This document shows positions 1 through 8,201 of a stretch of 38,519 nt of DNA, in pieces. Under the pieces are notes generated by a model, which was not told the origin of the DNA, made no database searches, and saw only the letters and a list, made by a program, of their open reading frames with translations. The stretch's first letter is position 1; each line of letters begins with the position of its first letter. The position numbers and the translations under genes were made by a program. The stretch is from Lysobacteraceae bacterium (GTDB taxonomy: Bacteria > Pseudomonadota > Gammaproteobacteria > Xanthomonadales > Rhodanobacteraceae). The stretch is taken from contig JAGWPB010000024.1 of NCBI GenBank assembly GCA_028870665.1, forward strand, positions 1-38,519, given 5' to 3'.

Positions 1-966
1 CGGGTCGCCACGCCGACGCAGAAAACCATCGCCGAGGTGGCCGGCCTGCTCGGCGTCGCGCCCGCACAGTGCGTCAAGACGCTGCTGGTGCGTGGCCGCG
101 ACGGCCTGGTCGCGCTGTGCGTACGCGGGGATCACGAGATCAACGAGATCAAGGCGGCCAAGCTGGCCGAGCTGCCGGGCGAATCGGTGCTGGCGAGCGA
201 GGCCGAGATCGTCGCCGTCACCGGAACCCGGCCCGGCTTTCTGGGCCCGGTCGGACTGCCCGGGAGCATCCCGGTGATCGTCGATCGCAGCGCGGCGACG
301 CTGGCCGACTTTGTCTGCGGCGGCAATGCCGAAGGCAGCCATTACATCGGCGCCAACTGGGAGCGCGACGCGCGCATCACGCGCATCGCCGATCTGCGCA
401 AGGTCGTCACCGGCGACCCGTCACCCGACGGCCACGGCACGCTGGCGATCGCCCGCGGCATCGAGGTCGGCCACGTGTTCCAGCTCGGCCGCAGCTACGC
501 ACAGGCGATGGGTGCGGTCGTCCTCGATGAAACCGGCCAGGCCCAGGTGATGACGATGGGCTGCTACGGCATCGGCGTCAGCCGCATCGTCGCCGCCGCC
601 ATCGAGCAGAACCACGATGCGGCCGGCATCCTGTGGCCGCAGGTGATGGCGCCTTGGCAGGTCGCGATCTGTCCGATCAACCCCAAGGGCGACCCCGCCG
701 TCAGCGCCGCGACGGAATCGCTCTACGCCGATCTCAACGCCGGCGGCATCGAGACCGTACTCGATGACCGCGGCCTGCGTCCCGGACCGATGTTTGCGGA
801 TATCGAGCTGATCGGCATTCCGCATCGGATCGTGGTCAGCGAGCGCGGACTGGCCGCCGGCACCTTTGAATATCGCGCCCGCGGCGACAGCGAAAACCGC
901 GCGCTCAGCCGCGAGGCTCTGCTGGCCTTGATTGCCGGCGCCAATGCCGTTTCAATTCGAGGTTGA
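1..966 (+). CDS. proS: Prolyl-tRNA synthetase, C-terminal part (5' end outside window)
   Basis: This is the last 321 residues of prolyl-tRNA synthetase, which charges tRNA-Pro with proline in the cytoplasm. The frame is open from base 1, so the catalytic motifs 1 and 2 lie upstream of the window. The visible part begins inside the YbaK-like editing (INS) domain that removes mischarged alanine. It continues into the class II motif 3 region ([17 protein letters not shown], encoded near 559-609) and the anticodon-binding domain ([16 protein letters not shown] onward). The gene ends in TGA at 964-966, and a terminator-like hairpin follows about 45 bp later, so proS looks like the end of its transcript. 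The presence of the INS domain marks the bacterial-type ProRS. Identification is secure; only the start is missing. Confidence 0.95.
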   Translation, partial: RVATPTQKTIAEVAGLLGVAPAQCVKTLLVRGRDGLVALCVRGDHEINEIKAAKLAELPGESVLASEAEIVAVTGTRPGFLGPVGLPGSIPVIVDRSAATLADFVCGGNAEGSHYIGANWERDARITRIADLRKVVTGDPSPDGHGTLAIARGIEVGHVFQLGRSYAQAMGAVVLDETGQAQVMTMGCYGIGVSRIVAAAIEQNHDAAGILWPQVMAPWQVAICPINPKGDPAVSAATESLYADLNAGGIETVLDDRGLRPGPMFADIELIGIPHRIVVSERGLAAGTFEYRARGDSENRALSREALLALIAGANAVSIRG

Positions 967-1009
967 ATAATCCGCCATTGCCCGTCGCCGTTGCATGACT
1001 TTTGGCCGC

Positions 1010-1034
1010 ATTCCCCATCGGGGGATTTTCTTTT
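1010..1034 (+). terminator. Rho-independent terminator after proS
   Basis: A CCCC/GGGG stem, extended by A-T and G-T pairs at its base, closes a tiny ATC loop and is followed directly by TTTTCTTTT. This is the classic form of an intrinsic terminator. It separates proS from the hns-like gene, which must therefore have its own promoter between about 1035 and 1120. I could not pick that promoter convincingly. Confidence 0.75.
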
Positions 1035-1131
1035 GCTGCCTGCAGGGGCAGAATAGCGCCACGGCAGCCGCAACTTCCCGCACGCCGCCGGCGTTTATTC
1101 TTCTGCCCAAGACCCCCACTGGAGCGCAAGC

Positions 1132-1458
1132 ATGGCCATTGACCTGAAGACCCTCAACCACAATCAGTTGCTCGACCTGATCGAAAAGGCCAAGAATCGC
1201 CAAGGCGAACTGGCCAAGGAGAAAATCTCCGACCTGCGTGCGCGCATTGAGCAGATGGTGAAGAAGGAAGGTTTCAGCATGGATGACGTGTTTCCCGCCC
1301 GCGGTGGTCGTCGCGGCCGCAAGCTGGGCAGTGTCGCCCCCAAGTTCCGCAATCCGGGCAATCCGGGTCAGACCTGGTCCGGCCGCGGCAAGCGCCCACG
1401 CTGGTTCGTCGATGCGCTGGCAGCCGGCAAGAAGGACAAGGATCTGCTGATCAAGTAA
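1132..1458 (+). CDS. H-NS family nucleoid-associated protein
   Basis: This 108-residue protein belongs to the H-NS histone-like family, which binds AT-rich DNA and silences genes. Residues 1-50 are a charged helical region rich in Lys, Glu and Gln (ELAKEKISDLRARIEQMVKK), as expected for the oligomerisation domain. A basic linker (RGGRRGRKLG) follows. The C-terminal domain carries RNPGNPGQTWSGRGKRPRW, matching the family W-[ST]-G-x-G-[RK]-x-P signature whose loop enters the DNA minor groove. A good ribosome site (GGAG at 1121-1124) sits 7 bp before the ATG. The gene stands alone between two terminators, so it is probably monocistronic. Short H-NS proteins of this type are common in Xanthomonadales and Burkholderiales, some as virulence regulators. 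Which targets it silences here cannot be told. Confidence 0.9.
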   Translation: MAIDLKTLNHNQLLDLIEKAKNRQGELAKEKISDLRARIEQMVKKEGFSMDDVFPARGGRRGRKLGSVAPKFRNPGNPGQTWSGRGKRPRWFVDALAAGKKDKDLLIK

Positions 1459-1478
1459 TTCCTGCGACAGCGCGTCTC

Positions 1479-1507
1479 GCAAACGCCGGCGCATTGCCGG
1501 CGTTTGC
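1479..1507. terminator. Bidirectional terminator hairpin between hns and pgeF
   Basis: A perfect 12-bp inverted repeat (GCAAACGCCGGC / GCCGGCGTTTGC) with a 5-base GCATT loop lies between the convergent hns and pgeF stop codons. It ends 2 bp before the pgeF stop. T/A-rich flanks are short on both sides. It probably ends both transcripts and protects their 3' ends. Confidence 0.75.
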
Positions 1508-1509
1508 AT

Positions 1510-2286
1510 TTACGACTCCGCCCGCTCGCGCCATATCAGGCTGGCAAAACGGCCACTGGCGGCCGGGTCGCGGCGATGGGAATAAAAGCGCGGATCACTT
1601 CGGGTATCAAAACCGCCGCCGAAGATCCGCGTCACTCCGCACGTGCGCAGCCGGCGTCGCGCCAATGCCGCCAGATCGCAGGTCCAGTGACCGGGCCGCG
1701 TGGACACGAATGCCGCGGCTGCGCCGGCATCCGGTTCGACGAATGCCCCGCGCACCTCGGCACCGACTTCGTAGGAAACGGCGCCGATGCATGGCCCCAA
1801 CCACGCCAGCAGCCGCGCCGGGGGCGTGCGCAGGGCGGCGATCGTTGTCTCCAGAACCCCGGCCGCCAGTCCGCGCCAGCCGGCGTGGGCTGCGGCGATC
1901 TCGTTGCCGTCTGCGGCGGCAAACAGCACCGGCAGGCAATCGGCGCTCAGCACGGCCAGCACGCGCCCCGGCGCGCGCGCGATGGCGGCATCGGCCCGGG
2001 GCTCGGGGTCGACAGCGGCCACGATGGCATCGGCGTCGATCACGCCGCAACCGTGGACCTGATGCAGCCAGAGCGGTTCGCACGGCAACGCCAGGGCGGT
2101 GCGCAGCAGCGCGCGATTGGCGCGTACCGTTTCAGCGGTCTCGCCGTTGCGCAGTCCGAGGTTGCACGAGGCATGAGGACCTCGCGAAACGCCGGGCATG
2201 GCGCGCGTGGTTACCGCGCAGCGGATGCCTGGCGGCACCGGCCACTCGGGTCGCAGCAGCCCCAGCGGATCATGCTCGATCGACAT
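1510..2286 (-). CDS. pgeF: Multicopper-oxidase-like purine nucleosidase / YfiH family protein
   Basis: This 258-residue protein is a member of the YfiH/PgeF (laccase-domain, DUF152) family. Members were long annotated as polyphenol oxidases; work on relatives shows purine nucleoside phosphorylase/deaminase activity and, in E. coli, correction of wrong amino acids in peptidoglycan. Visible family motifs are LWLHQVHG, the metal-ligand segments LSADCLPVLF and AAAHAGWRGLAAGVL, and GPCIG. The ORF extends 45 codons further upstream, but that extension lies inside rluD in another frame and lacks family similarity. I start at the ATG at 2286-2284 (MSIEHDPLGLL), which overlaps the rluD end by 17 bp and suggests translational coupling. 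The pair rluD-yfiH divergent from bamD is also the E. coli order. Confidence 0.88.
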   Translation of the reverse strand: MSIEHDPLGLLRPEWPVPPGIRCAVTTRAMPGVSRGPHASCNLGLRNGETAETVRANRALLRTALALPCEPLWLHQVHGCGVIDADAIVAAVDPEPRADAAIARAPGRVLAVLSADCLPVLFAAADGNEIAAAHAGWRGLAAGVLETTIAALRTPPARLLAWLGPCIGAVSYEVGAEVRGAFVEPDAGAAAAFVSTRPGHWTCDLAALARRRLRTCGVTRIFGGGFDTRSDPRFYSHRRDPAASGRFASLIWRERAES

Positions 2287-3238
2287 CGTCCGTCGCGTCG
2301 GCGCGCAAGGTCGCCAGCAGTGCGAGAAAATCCGCGGGCGGCTCGGCATCGAACCGCAGAAGCTCGCCACCGAACGGATGGGCAAACGCCAGCCGTTCGG
2401 CATGCAGGGCCTGACGGCCAAAACCGCGCAACGCGGCGATCAACGCCGGACCGGCGCCGCGCGGCAGCCTCAGGCCCCCGCCATACAGCGGATCGCCCAC
2501 CAGCGGATGGCCCAGATGCGCCATGTGCACGCGGATCTGATGGGTACGACCGGTCTCCAGATTGCATTGCAGCAGGGTGTGGGCGCGAAAGCGTTCGCGC
2601 ACGCGGTAGTGCGTCAACGCCGGCCTGCCCGCTCCGCCGGCACGGACCGCCTGGCGCTGGCGATCCTGCGGATGACGCCCGATCGCGGCGCGCACCTCGC
2701 CACCGGCAATCAACGCGCCACGCACGATCGCCGCATACTGACGGCTGATCTCGCGCGCGGCGATCATCGCCGTCAGCGCGGTATGCGCGCGCTGCGAGCG
2801 CGCCACCACCATCAGGCCGGTGGTGTCCTTGTCCAGTCGATGCACGATCCCGGCACGCGGCAGGCCGGCCAGATCGGGGTCAAAATGCAGCAGCGCGTTC
2901 TGCAGGGTGCCGGCCGGATTGCCGGCGCCGGGATGCACCACCAGGCCTGCCGGCTTGACCAGTACCAGCAGGTCGCCATCAACGTGGCGCAGATCCAGCG
3001 CGATCGGCTCCGGCGCCAGCGGCACGATCCGCTCCTGCGGGACATCGATGCTGACCTGCTCGCCGCCGCGCACGCGCTGACGCGGCAGGGCAGGCAAGCC
3101 GTCGACACGCACCGCGCCCGCGCGCAGCCACGTCGTCAAGCGCGTGCGCGAGTAATCCGGGAACAGCTCGGCCAGGGCCTGGTCAAGGCGCTGGCCGGCG
3201 GCCTGCAGCGGCAGGCGGGCGTGGCGGCTGGTCGCCAT
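2270..3238 (-). CDS. rluD: 23S rRNA pseudouridine synthase RluD
   Basis: This 322-residue enzyme converts uridines in helix 69 of 23S rRNA (positions 1911/1915/1917 in E. coli) to pseudouridine, helping ribosome assembly. It has an N-terminal S4-like RNA-binding region (GQRLDQALAELFPDYSRTRLTTWLRAGAVRVDG), then the RluA-type catalytic domain. The catalytic signature HRLDKDTTGLMVVARS contains the essential Asp. Further family motifs are GRTHQIRVHMAHLGHPLVGDPLYGG near the C-terminal third. The frame allows an upstream start at 3286, but that would add 16 residues (MHVPGVKRGIRRRAAV) not typical of the family and would run towards the bamD promoter, so I prefer the ATG at 3238. RluD rather than another RluA-family member is supported by the neighbouring pgeF and bamD. 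Confidence 0.9.
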   Translation of the reverse strand: MATSRHARLPLQAAGQRLDQALAELFPDYSRTRLTTWLRAGAVRVDGLPALPRQRVRGGEQVSIDVPQERIVPLAPEPIALDLRHVDGDLLVLVKPAGLVVHPGAGNPAGTLQNALLHFDPDLAGLPRAGIVHRLDKDTTGLMVVARSQRAHTALTAMIAAREISRQYAAIVRGALIAGGEVRAAIGRHPQDRQRQAVRAGGAGRPALTHYRVRERFRAHTLLQCNLETGRTHQIRVHMAHLGHPLVGDPLYGGGLRLPRGAGPALIAALRGFGRQALHAERLAFAHPFGGELLRFDAEPPADFLALLATLRADATDDVDRA

Positions 3239-3294
3239 CACAGCCGCCCGGCGACGAATGCCGCGCTTAACGCCGGGCACATGCACCTTTCCGC

Positions 3295-3300
3295 TATGAT
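3295..3300 (+). promoter_or_regulatory. Possible -10 element of the bamD promoter
   Basis: TATGAT lies 31 bp before the bamD ATG in the short gap between divergent rluD and bamD. No good -35 hexamer is seen at 16-18 bp spacing, so this is a weak call. Confidence 0.35.
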
Positions 3301-3331
3301 GCCGGCTTTGCCAGCCGTGCGGTCCCGATCG

Positions 3332-4153
3332 ATGCGCCTTTCCAAGCTGCTACCTCTCATCGCAATGATGCTGCTGCTGCCGGCTTGCGCGCTGTTCGGC
3401 GGCAAGCGCGAAAACCCCGACCAGATGACGGTCGAGCAACTCTACAGCCAGGCGCGGACGGCCCTGCATCGGTCCAATTATGGCGGCGCGGAGAAACTTT
3501 ACGAACGCCTGATCGCGCGCTTTCCGTTCGGGCCCTATACCGAGCAGTCGCAGCTGGAACTGGCCTACGCCCAGTACAAGGACGACAAGGCGGACGACGC
3601 CTATTCCACCATCAACCGCTTCATCAAGACCTACCCGGCCGCCAAGCACATCGACTATGCCTACTATCTGCGCGGTCTGATCAACTTCAATCGCAGCGGC
3701 GGCATGCTGGTACAGCTGTTCGCCCAGGACCGTTCGCGCCGCGATCAGGGTTATGCGGTGCAGTCGTTCGACGACTTCAGCCAGCTGCTGCAACGCTACC
3801 CGAACAGCAAGTACGTTCCGGATGCGCGCCAGCGCATGATCTGGCTGCGCAATGGACTGGCGCAGTTCGAGCTGAACATCGCCGAGTACTACCTGCGGCG
3901 CAAGGTGTATGTCGCGGCGCTGGATCGTGCGCAGTACATCATCGAGCACTACCAGCAGGCGCCACAGACCGGTGACGCGCTGGCGGTGATGGTCAAGGCC
4001 TACCGGGCGCTGGGTGAAACCACCCTGGCCAATGACAGCCTCAGCGTGCTCAAGCTCAATTATCCCAACCACCCGTATCTCAGGAATCCCTCCGACTGGC
4101 CGTCGCATCCGGCCTGGTTCTGGAAACTGATCCCGTTCATGGGCGGCGGCTGA
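3332..4153 (+). CDS. bamD: Outer membrane assembly lipoprotein BamD
   Basis: This 273-residue lipoprotein is BamD (YfiO/ComL), an essential part of the BAM complex that inserts beta-barrel proteins into the outer membrane. The N-terminus is a lipoprotein signal with lipobox L-P-A-C at residues 16-19 (MRLSKLLPLIAMMLLLPAC), so Cys19 should be acylated. The rest is helical TPR-like repeats: QLYSQARTALHRSNYGGAEKLYERLIARFPFGPY, QLELAYAQYKDDKADDAYSTINRFIKTYP and HIDYAYYLRGLINF are typical BamD segments. The frame is open far upstream, but only the ATG at 3332 yields the signal peptide. It is transcribed divergently from rluD-pgeF, as in E. coli. A hairpin follows the gene. Confidence 0.95.
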   Translation: MRLSKLLPLIAMMLLLPACALFGGKRENPDQMTVEQLYSQARTALHRSNYGGAEKLYERLIARFPFGPYTEQSQLELAYAQYKDDKADDAYSTINRFIKTYPAAKHIDYAYYLRGLINFNRSGGMLVQLFAQDRSRRDQGYAVQSFDDFSQLLQRYPNSKYVPDARQRMIWLRNGLAQFELNIAEYYLRRKVYVAALDRAQYIIEHYQQAPQTGDALAVMVKAYRALGETTLANDSLSVLKLNYPNHPYLRNPSDWPSHPAWFWKLIPFMGGG

Positions 4154-4205
4154 GAGGCAGGGCGGACCCGGGACCCGGGAAAGATAATAGAGCCTCAGAC
4201 AACAC

Positions 4206-4227
4206 GCCTCACGCTGGAGCGTGGGGC
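4206..4227. terminator. Hairpin between convergent bamD and nadE
   Basis: A 9-bp stem (GCCTCACGC / GCGTGGGGC, with one T-G pair) closed by a TGGA loop lies between the convergent bamD and nadE stops. There is no clear T tract, so it may be a weak terminator or a 3'-end protecting structure. Confidence 0.5.
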
Positions 4228-4240
4228 AGTATTCAGCGTC

Positions 4241-5896
4241 TCAGCGCCAGCCCGAGGTGATCGGATAACGGCGCTCGCGGCCGAACGCGCGCCGGCTGAC
4301 GCGCGGCCCCGGCGCCGACTGCCGGCGCTTGAATTCGCTCGCCAGCACCAGCCGCACCACGTGACGCACGGTTTCGGCGTCGAAGCCGGCGGCGACGATC
4401 TCGATCTGCGACTGCTCGCCCTCGATGAAGCGCTCGAGGATCGCGTCCAGCGTGTCGTAGGGCGGCAATGAATCCTGATCGGTCTGGCCAGCCCGCAGCT
4501 CCGCCGAAGGCGCGCGCTCGATCACGGCCCTCGGTATGACTTCGCCGCGGCTGCCTGCGCTGCCCGGGGCGCGCGGCCCGAACCCCGCGTCGTTGCGCCA
4601 CCGCGCCAGGCGGTAGACCTGCGTCTTGTAGACATCCTTCAGCGGCGCGTAGGCCCCGCACATGTCGCCATACAGCGTGGCGTAGCCGACCGCCATCTCG
4701 CTCTTGTTGCCGGTGCTCAGCAACAGGTGTCCGAACTTGTTGCTGAGCGCCATCAGCATCACGCCTCGGCAGCGCGACTGCAGATTCTCCTCGGTCGCAT
4801 CGGGCGCGCGACCCGCGAACGCCGGCGCCAGCGCGCCGCTGAACGCACGGTAGGCCGGCTCGATCGGCAGCTCCTGATAATCGACACCCAGTCCTCGCGC
4901 CTGCGCCTCGGCCTCGCGCAGCGACAGCGCGGAGGTGTGGCGCGAGGGCAGCATCACCGCGTGGACGCAATCGGCACCCAGCGCATCGACCGCGATCGCC
5001 AGCGTCAGCGCCGAATCGATGCCGCCGGAAAGCCCCAGCAGCACGCTGCGAAAGCCGTTCTTGCGCACGTAGTCGCGCACGCCACGCACCAGCCCGGCAT
5101 AAAGCGTGGCCGCGGTGCCGGTCGCGTCTGGCGCCGGCCATTCGAGCGCGCTGAGGCGCCGCGTGTCGGTGTCGTACGCGCAGTCGAGCAGCGTCTCGAC
5201 GAAAGCCGGTGCGCGCGCCGCGATGCTGCCGTCGGACTGCACCAGCAGCGAGCCGCCGTCGAACAGCAGGTCATCCTGACCCGCGACCAGATTGACATAG
5301 GCAATGGCGATACCGTTCTCGCGCGCACGCTGAGCCAGAACCTGCTCGCGTGCCGCCGCCTGCAACACGTCATACGGCGAGGCATTGATCACCAGCAGCA
5401 GTTCGGCGCCGGCGCGGGCCGCATGCGCAGCGGGCTCCGGCTGCCAGATGTCCTCGCAAATCAGCAGGCCGATGCGCACGCCCCGGATCGACACCACGAG
5501 CGTACCGTGGCCGGGGCGGAAGTAGCGCTTCTCGTCGAACACCGTGTAATTGGGCAGGGCCTGCTTGTGGTAAGTGCTGGAAACGCGACCGCCATCGAGC
5601 AGGCTGAGCGCGTTGTATACCTCGCCCAGCGCATGCGGATGCCCGACCACCGCCGCGACGCCGGCAAGCCCGGCCGCCAGCGCGTCCAGTTCGTGGGCGC
5701 AGGCTTCGAGAAAGCTCGGGCGCAGCAGCAGATCCTCCGGCGGATAGCCGCAGAGCGCGAGCTCCGGAAACGCGACCAGCGCCGCGCCCCAGCGCCCGTG
5801 CGCCTCGACGGCCAGCGCGCGCATGCGCGCCGCGTTGGCCGCCACCGCACCGACCGCGAAATCGTATTGGGCGAGCGCGAAGCGCAGCACGGCCAT
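4241..5896 (-). CDS. nadE: Glutamine-dependent NAD+ synthetase
   Basis: This 551-residue enzyme makes NAD+ from nicotinic acid adenine dinucleotide, ATP and glutamine. The N-terminal nitrilase-like glutaminase domain shows the catalytic triad Glu45 ([15 protein letters not shown]), Lys111 (YHKQALPNY) and Cys147 (GLLICEDIW). The C-terminal synthetase domain has the ATP-pyrophosphatase P-loop SGGIDS at residues 290-295 and [19 protein letters not shown] further on. The C-terminus [17 protein letters not shown] is typical of this class. The frame opens five codons earlier (MWRRP), but the ATG at 5896 is preceded by a TGGAG ribosome site and gives the expected [13 protein letters not shown] start. 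It follows sucCD on the same strand, separated by a strong hairpin. Confidence 0.95.
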   Translation of the reverse strand: MAVLRFALAQYDFAVGAVAANAARMRALAVEAHGRWGAALVAFPELALCGYPPEDLLLRPSFLEACAHELDALAAGLAGVAAVVGHPHALGEVYNALSLLDGGRVSSTYHKQALPNYTVFDEKRYFRPGHGTLVVSIRGVRIGLLICEDIWQPEPAAHAARAGAELLLVINASPYDVLQAAAREQVLAQRARENGIAIAYVNLVAGQDDLLFDGGSLLVQSDGSIAARAPAFVETLLDCAYDTDTRRLSALEWPAPDATGTAATLYAGLVRGVRDYVRKNGFRSVLLGLSGGIDSALTLAIAVDALGADCVHAVMLPSRHTSALSLREAEAQARGLGVDYQELPIEPAYRAFSGALAPAFAGRAPDATEENLQSRCRGVMLMALSNKFGHLLLSTGNKSEMAVGYATLYGDMCGAYAPLKDVYKTQVYRLARWRNDAGFGPRAPGSAGSRGEVIPRAVIERAPSAELRAGQTDQDSLPPYDTLDAILERFIEGEQSQIEIVAAGFDAETVRHVVRLVLASEFKRRQSAPGPRVSRRAFGRERRYPITSGWR

Positions 5897-5917
5897 CGGG
5901 CGTCTCCACAACGGGCA

Positions 5918-5939
5918 AGGCCGCGGGAATCCGCGGCCT
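5918..5939. terminator. Hairpin between sucD and nadE
   Basis: A perfect 9-bp inverted repeat (AGGCCGCGG / CCGCGGCCT) with a GAAT loop lies in the gap between sucD and nadE. On the minus strand it is followed by TTGCCCG, not a long T tract. It could end or attenuate the sucCD transcript before nadE, or stabilise its 3' end. Confidence 0.5.
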
Positions 5940-5984
5940 GCGCACCTCAGGTCCCCGCGCCGCCGGCGGAGCAGGATACCGCGC

Positions 5985-6860
5985 TCACTGGCGCATCCGC
6001 GCTGCCAGCGTCCGGCCGAGATCGGCCGGCGACTTGACCGTGATGACGCCGGCCTTCTCCAGCGCGGCGAACTTGGCCGCCGCCGTGCCCTTGCCGCCGG
6101 AGATGATCGCGCCGGCGTGGCCCATGCGCTTGCCCGGCGGAGCGGATGCGCCGGCGATGAAGGCGACCACCGGCTTGGTCACGTGCCCGGCGATGAACTC
6201 GGCCGCCTCTTCCTCGGCGCTGCCGCCGATCTCGCCGACCATGATGATGCCCGCGGTCTGAGGGTCGTCCTGGAAGAGCCTGAGGCAGTCGATGAAGTTC
6301 ATGCCCTGGATCGGGTCGCCGCCGATGCCGATGCAGGTGGACTGGCCGAGCCCGACCTCGGTGGTCTGGAACACGGCCTCGTAGGTCAGCGTGCCGGAGC
6401 GACTGACGATCCCGACCGCGCCCGGCCGATGGATGTGGCCGGGCATGATGCCGATCTTGCATTCGCCGGGCGTGATGATGCCGGGGCAGTTGGGACCGAT
6501 CAGCACGCTGTCGGGGTAGGACTTGAGCGCGTTCCTGACGCGCAGCATGTCCAGCACCGGAATGCCCTCGGTGATCGCCACGATCACGCGCACGCCGGCG
6601 TCCGCGGCCTCGAGGATGGCGTCGGCGGCGAACGGCGGCGGCACGAAGATCATGCTGGCATCGGCATGCGTGGCATCCACCGCGTCCTGCACGGTGTTGA
6701 ACACCGGCAGACCGAGATGCTCGCTGCCGCCCTTGCCGGGCGTGATCCCGCCGACCAGCCGGGTGCCGTAGTCGAGCGCCTGCTGCGAGTGGAAGGTGCC
6801 CTGCTGGCCGGTGAAGCCCTGGCAGATCACCGTGGTGTTTCTGTTGACGAGCACGGACAT
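5985..6860 (-). CDS. sucD: Succinyl-CoA ligase (ADP-forming) alpha subunit
   Basis: This 291-residue subunit of succinyl-CoA synthetase binds CoA and carries the phosphohistidine of the TCA-cycle reaction succinyl-CoA + ADP/GDP + Pi to succinate + CoA + ATP/GTP. The CoA-binding Rossmann domain starts [21 protein letters not shown]. The active-site histidine is in [18 protein letters not shown] near the C-terminus, and [16 protein letters not shown] is also diagnostic. The start at 6860 is backed by an AAGGAG ribosome site. It lies 10 bp after sucC and is clearly co-transcribed with it. Length is normal (E. coli SucD has 289 residues). Confidence 0.97.
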   Translation of the reverse strand: MSVLVNRNTTVICQGFTGQQGTFHSQQALDYGTRLVGGITPGKGGSEHLGLPVFNTVQDAVDATHADASMIFVPPPFAADAILEAADAGVRVIVAITEGIPVLDMLRVRNALKSYPDSVLIGPNCPGIITPGECKIGIMPGHIHRPGAVGIVSRSGTLTYEAVFQTTEVGLGQSTCIGIGGDPIQGMNFIDCLRLFQDDPQTAGIIMVGEIGGSAEEEAAEFIAGHVTKPVVAFIAGASAPPGKRMGHAGAIISGGKGTAAAKFAALEKAGVITVKSPADLGRTLAARMRQ

Positions 6861-6870
6861 CGGGAGCTCC

Positions 6871-8031
6871 TTAGGCGATGGCGGCCACGGCCTTGCGGGC
6901 CGCATCGTTGAGATCGTCGGCGGGCGTGATCTTCAGCCCCGACTGCGCCAGCAGCGCGCGGCCCTGCTCGACATTGGTGCCCTGCAGTCGCACCACCACG
7001 GGGATCGTCAGGCCGACCTCCCTGACGGCGCCGATGATGCCCTCGGCGATCAGGTCGCAGCGCACGATGCCGCCGAAGATGTTGACCAGGATCGCCTTGA
7101 CCTTGTCCGAACCGAGGATCAGCTTGAATGCCTCGGTGACCCGTTCCTTGGTGGCGCCGCCGCCGACGTCGAGAAAGTTGGCGGGTTCGGCGCCGGCCAG
7201 CTTGATCACGTCCATGGTGGCCATGGCCAGGCCCGCGCCGTTGACCATGCAACCGATGCTGCCTTCCATGGTCACGTAGTTGAGGTTGTGCTCCTGCGCC
7301 ACCGCTTCGGCGCGGTCCTCTTGCGACGTGTCGCGCATCGCGGCAAGCCGCGGATGACGGAACTCGGCGTTGTCATCGGAGTTGACCTTGCCGTCGAGCG
7401 CCAACAGGTCACCGGCGCTGTTGATCGCCAGCGGGTTGAGCTCCACCAGCGCCAGATCCTGATCCATGAACAGCCGGTACAGGCCACTCATGATTCGCGT
7501 CAGCTGGCCAACCTGCCGTGCATTCAGCCCCATCGCGAAACCGAGCTTGCGGCACTGGTAGGGCTGCAGCCCCTGCACGTAATCGATGGCGACGGTGTGG
7601 ATCTCGTCCGGCGTCTCGCGCGCCACCTGCTCGATGTCGACGCCGCCGCGCGCCGAGGCGATGAACGCCACCGCCTTGCTGTCGCGGTCGACCAGGATCG
7701 AGAGGTACAACTCCCTGGCGATGTCGGTGGCCTCGGTCACCAGTACCAGGTTCACCGGCAGTGCACGGCCGCCGGACTGGTAGGTGGCCATCGTCCTGCC
7801 GAGCATGCCGGCCGCGGCGGCCCTGACCTCATCGAGGTTCTTGCAGAACTTGACGCCGCCGGCCTTCCCGCGGCCGCCGGCGTGGATCTGCGCCTTGACC
7901 ATCCAGTGCTCGCCGGCGAGCGCACGCGCCGCCTCGACCGCCTGCTCGGGGGTCGTCGCGACCTTGCCCGCCGGCACGGCGATCCCGTACTCGGCGAACA
8001 GCTCTTTGGCCTGGTATTCGTGAAAGTTCAT
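6871..8031 (-). CDS. sucC: Succinyl-CoA ligase (ADP-forming) beta subunit
   Basis: This 386-residue beta subunit supplies the nucleotide-binding ATP-grasp domain and succinate site of succinyl-CoA synthetase. It starts [17 protein letters not shown], the standard SucC N-terminus, then has [14 protein letters not shown] in the ATP-grasp fold, ELNPLAI in the metal/nucleotide site and the C-terminal ligase domain with [11 protein letters not shown] and [10 protein letters not shown]. The ATG at 8031 has a GAGG ribosome site; a longer frame to 8115 would add a low-complexity extension. The 170-bp gap to pilS is the divergent promoter region. sucCD next to pilSR is an arrangement I associate with Xanthomonadales; here sucAB are not beside it. 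Confidence 0.97.
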   Translation of the reverse strand: MNFHEYQAKELFAEYGIAVPAGKVATTPEQAVEAARALAGEHWMVKAQIHAGGRGKAGGVKFCKNLDEVRAAAAGMLGRTMATYQSGGRALPVNLVLVTEATDIARELYLSILVDRDSKAVAFIASARGGVDIEQVARETPDEIHTVAIDYVQGLQPYQCRKLGFAMGLNARQVGQLTRIMSGLYRLFMDQDLALVELNPLAINSAGDLLALDGKVNSDDNAEFRHPRLAAMRDTSQEDRAEAVAQEHNLNYVTMEGSIGCMVNGAGLAMATMDVIKLAGAEPANFLDVGGGATKERVTEAFKLILGSDKVKAILVNIFGGIVRCDLIAEGIIGAVREVGLTIPVVVRLQGTNVEQGRALLAQSGLKITPADDLNDAARKAVAAIA

Positions 8032-8170
8032 GCTCGACCTCGCATGCGGGAAAGGGGGCGCACCGCGCGCGGCGGCGGCTGCGGCGGGGTCGCGACGGGC
8101 GTCGCGCTGCCGCAAGGACGGAACAATCGCCTATTGTCGAGGATAGGGGTCACGATGGAAAGGCCCGCGC

Positions 8171-8176
8171 TATACT
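8171..8176 (+). promoter_or_regulatory. Possible -10 element of the pilS promoter
   Basis: TATACT, one base from consensus, lies 25 bp before the pilS GTG. The -35 region is not recognisable at the usual spacing, so the call is tentative. Confidence 0.4.
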
Positions 8177-8201
8177 GCCGCAGCCCTTCCGGAACGCCTC
8201 C

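Noticed and set aside
3239-3286. Longer rluD start at 3286
   Set aside because: The extra 16 residues are not family-like and would take up the gap that should hold the bamD and rluD promoters.
4160-4181. GGACCCGGGACCCGGGA short tandem repeat after bamD
   Set aside because: Only two short units in GC-rich sequence; no sign of function beyond chance.
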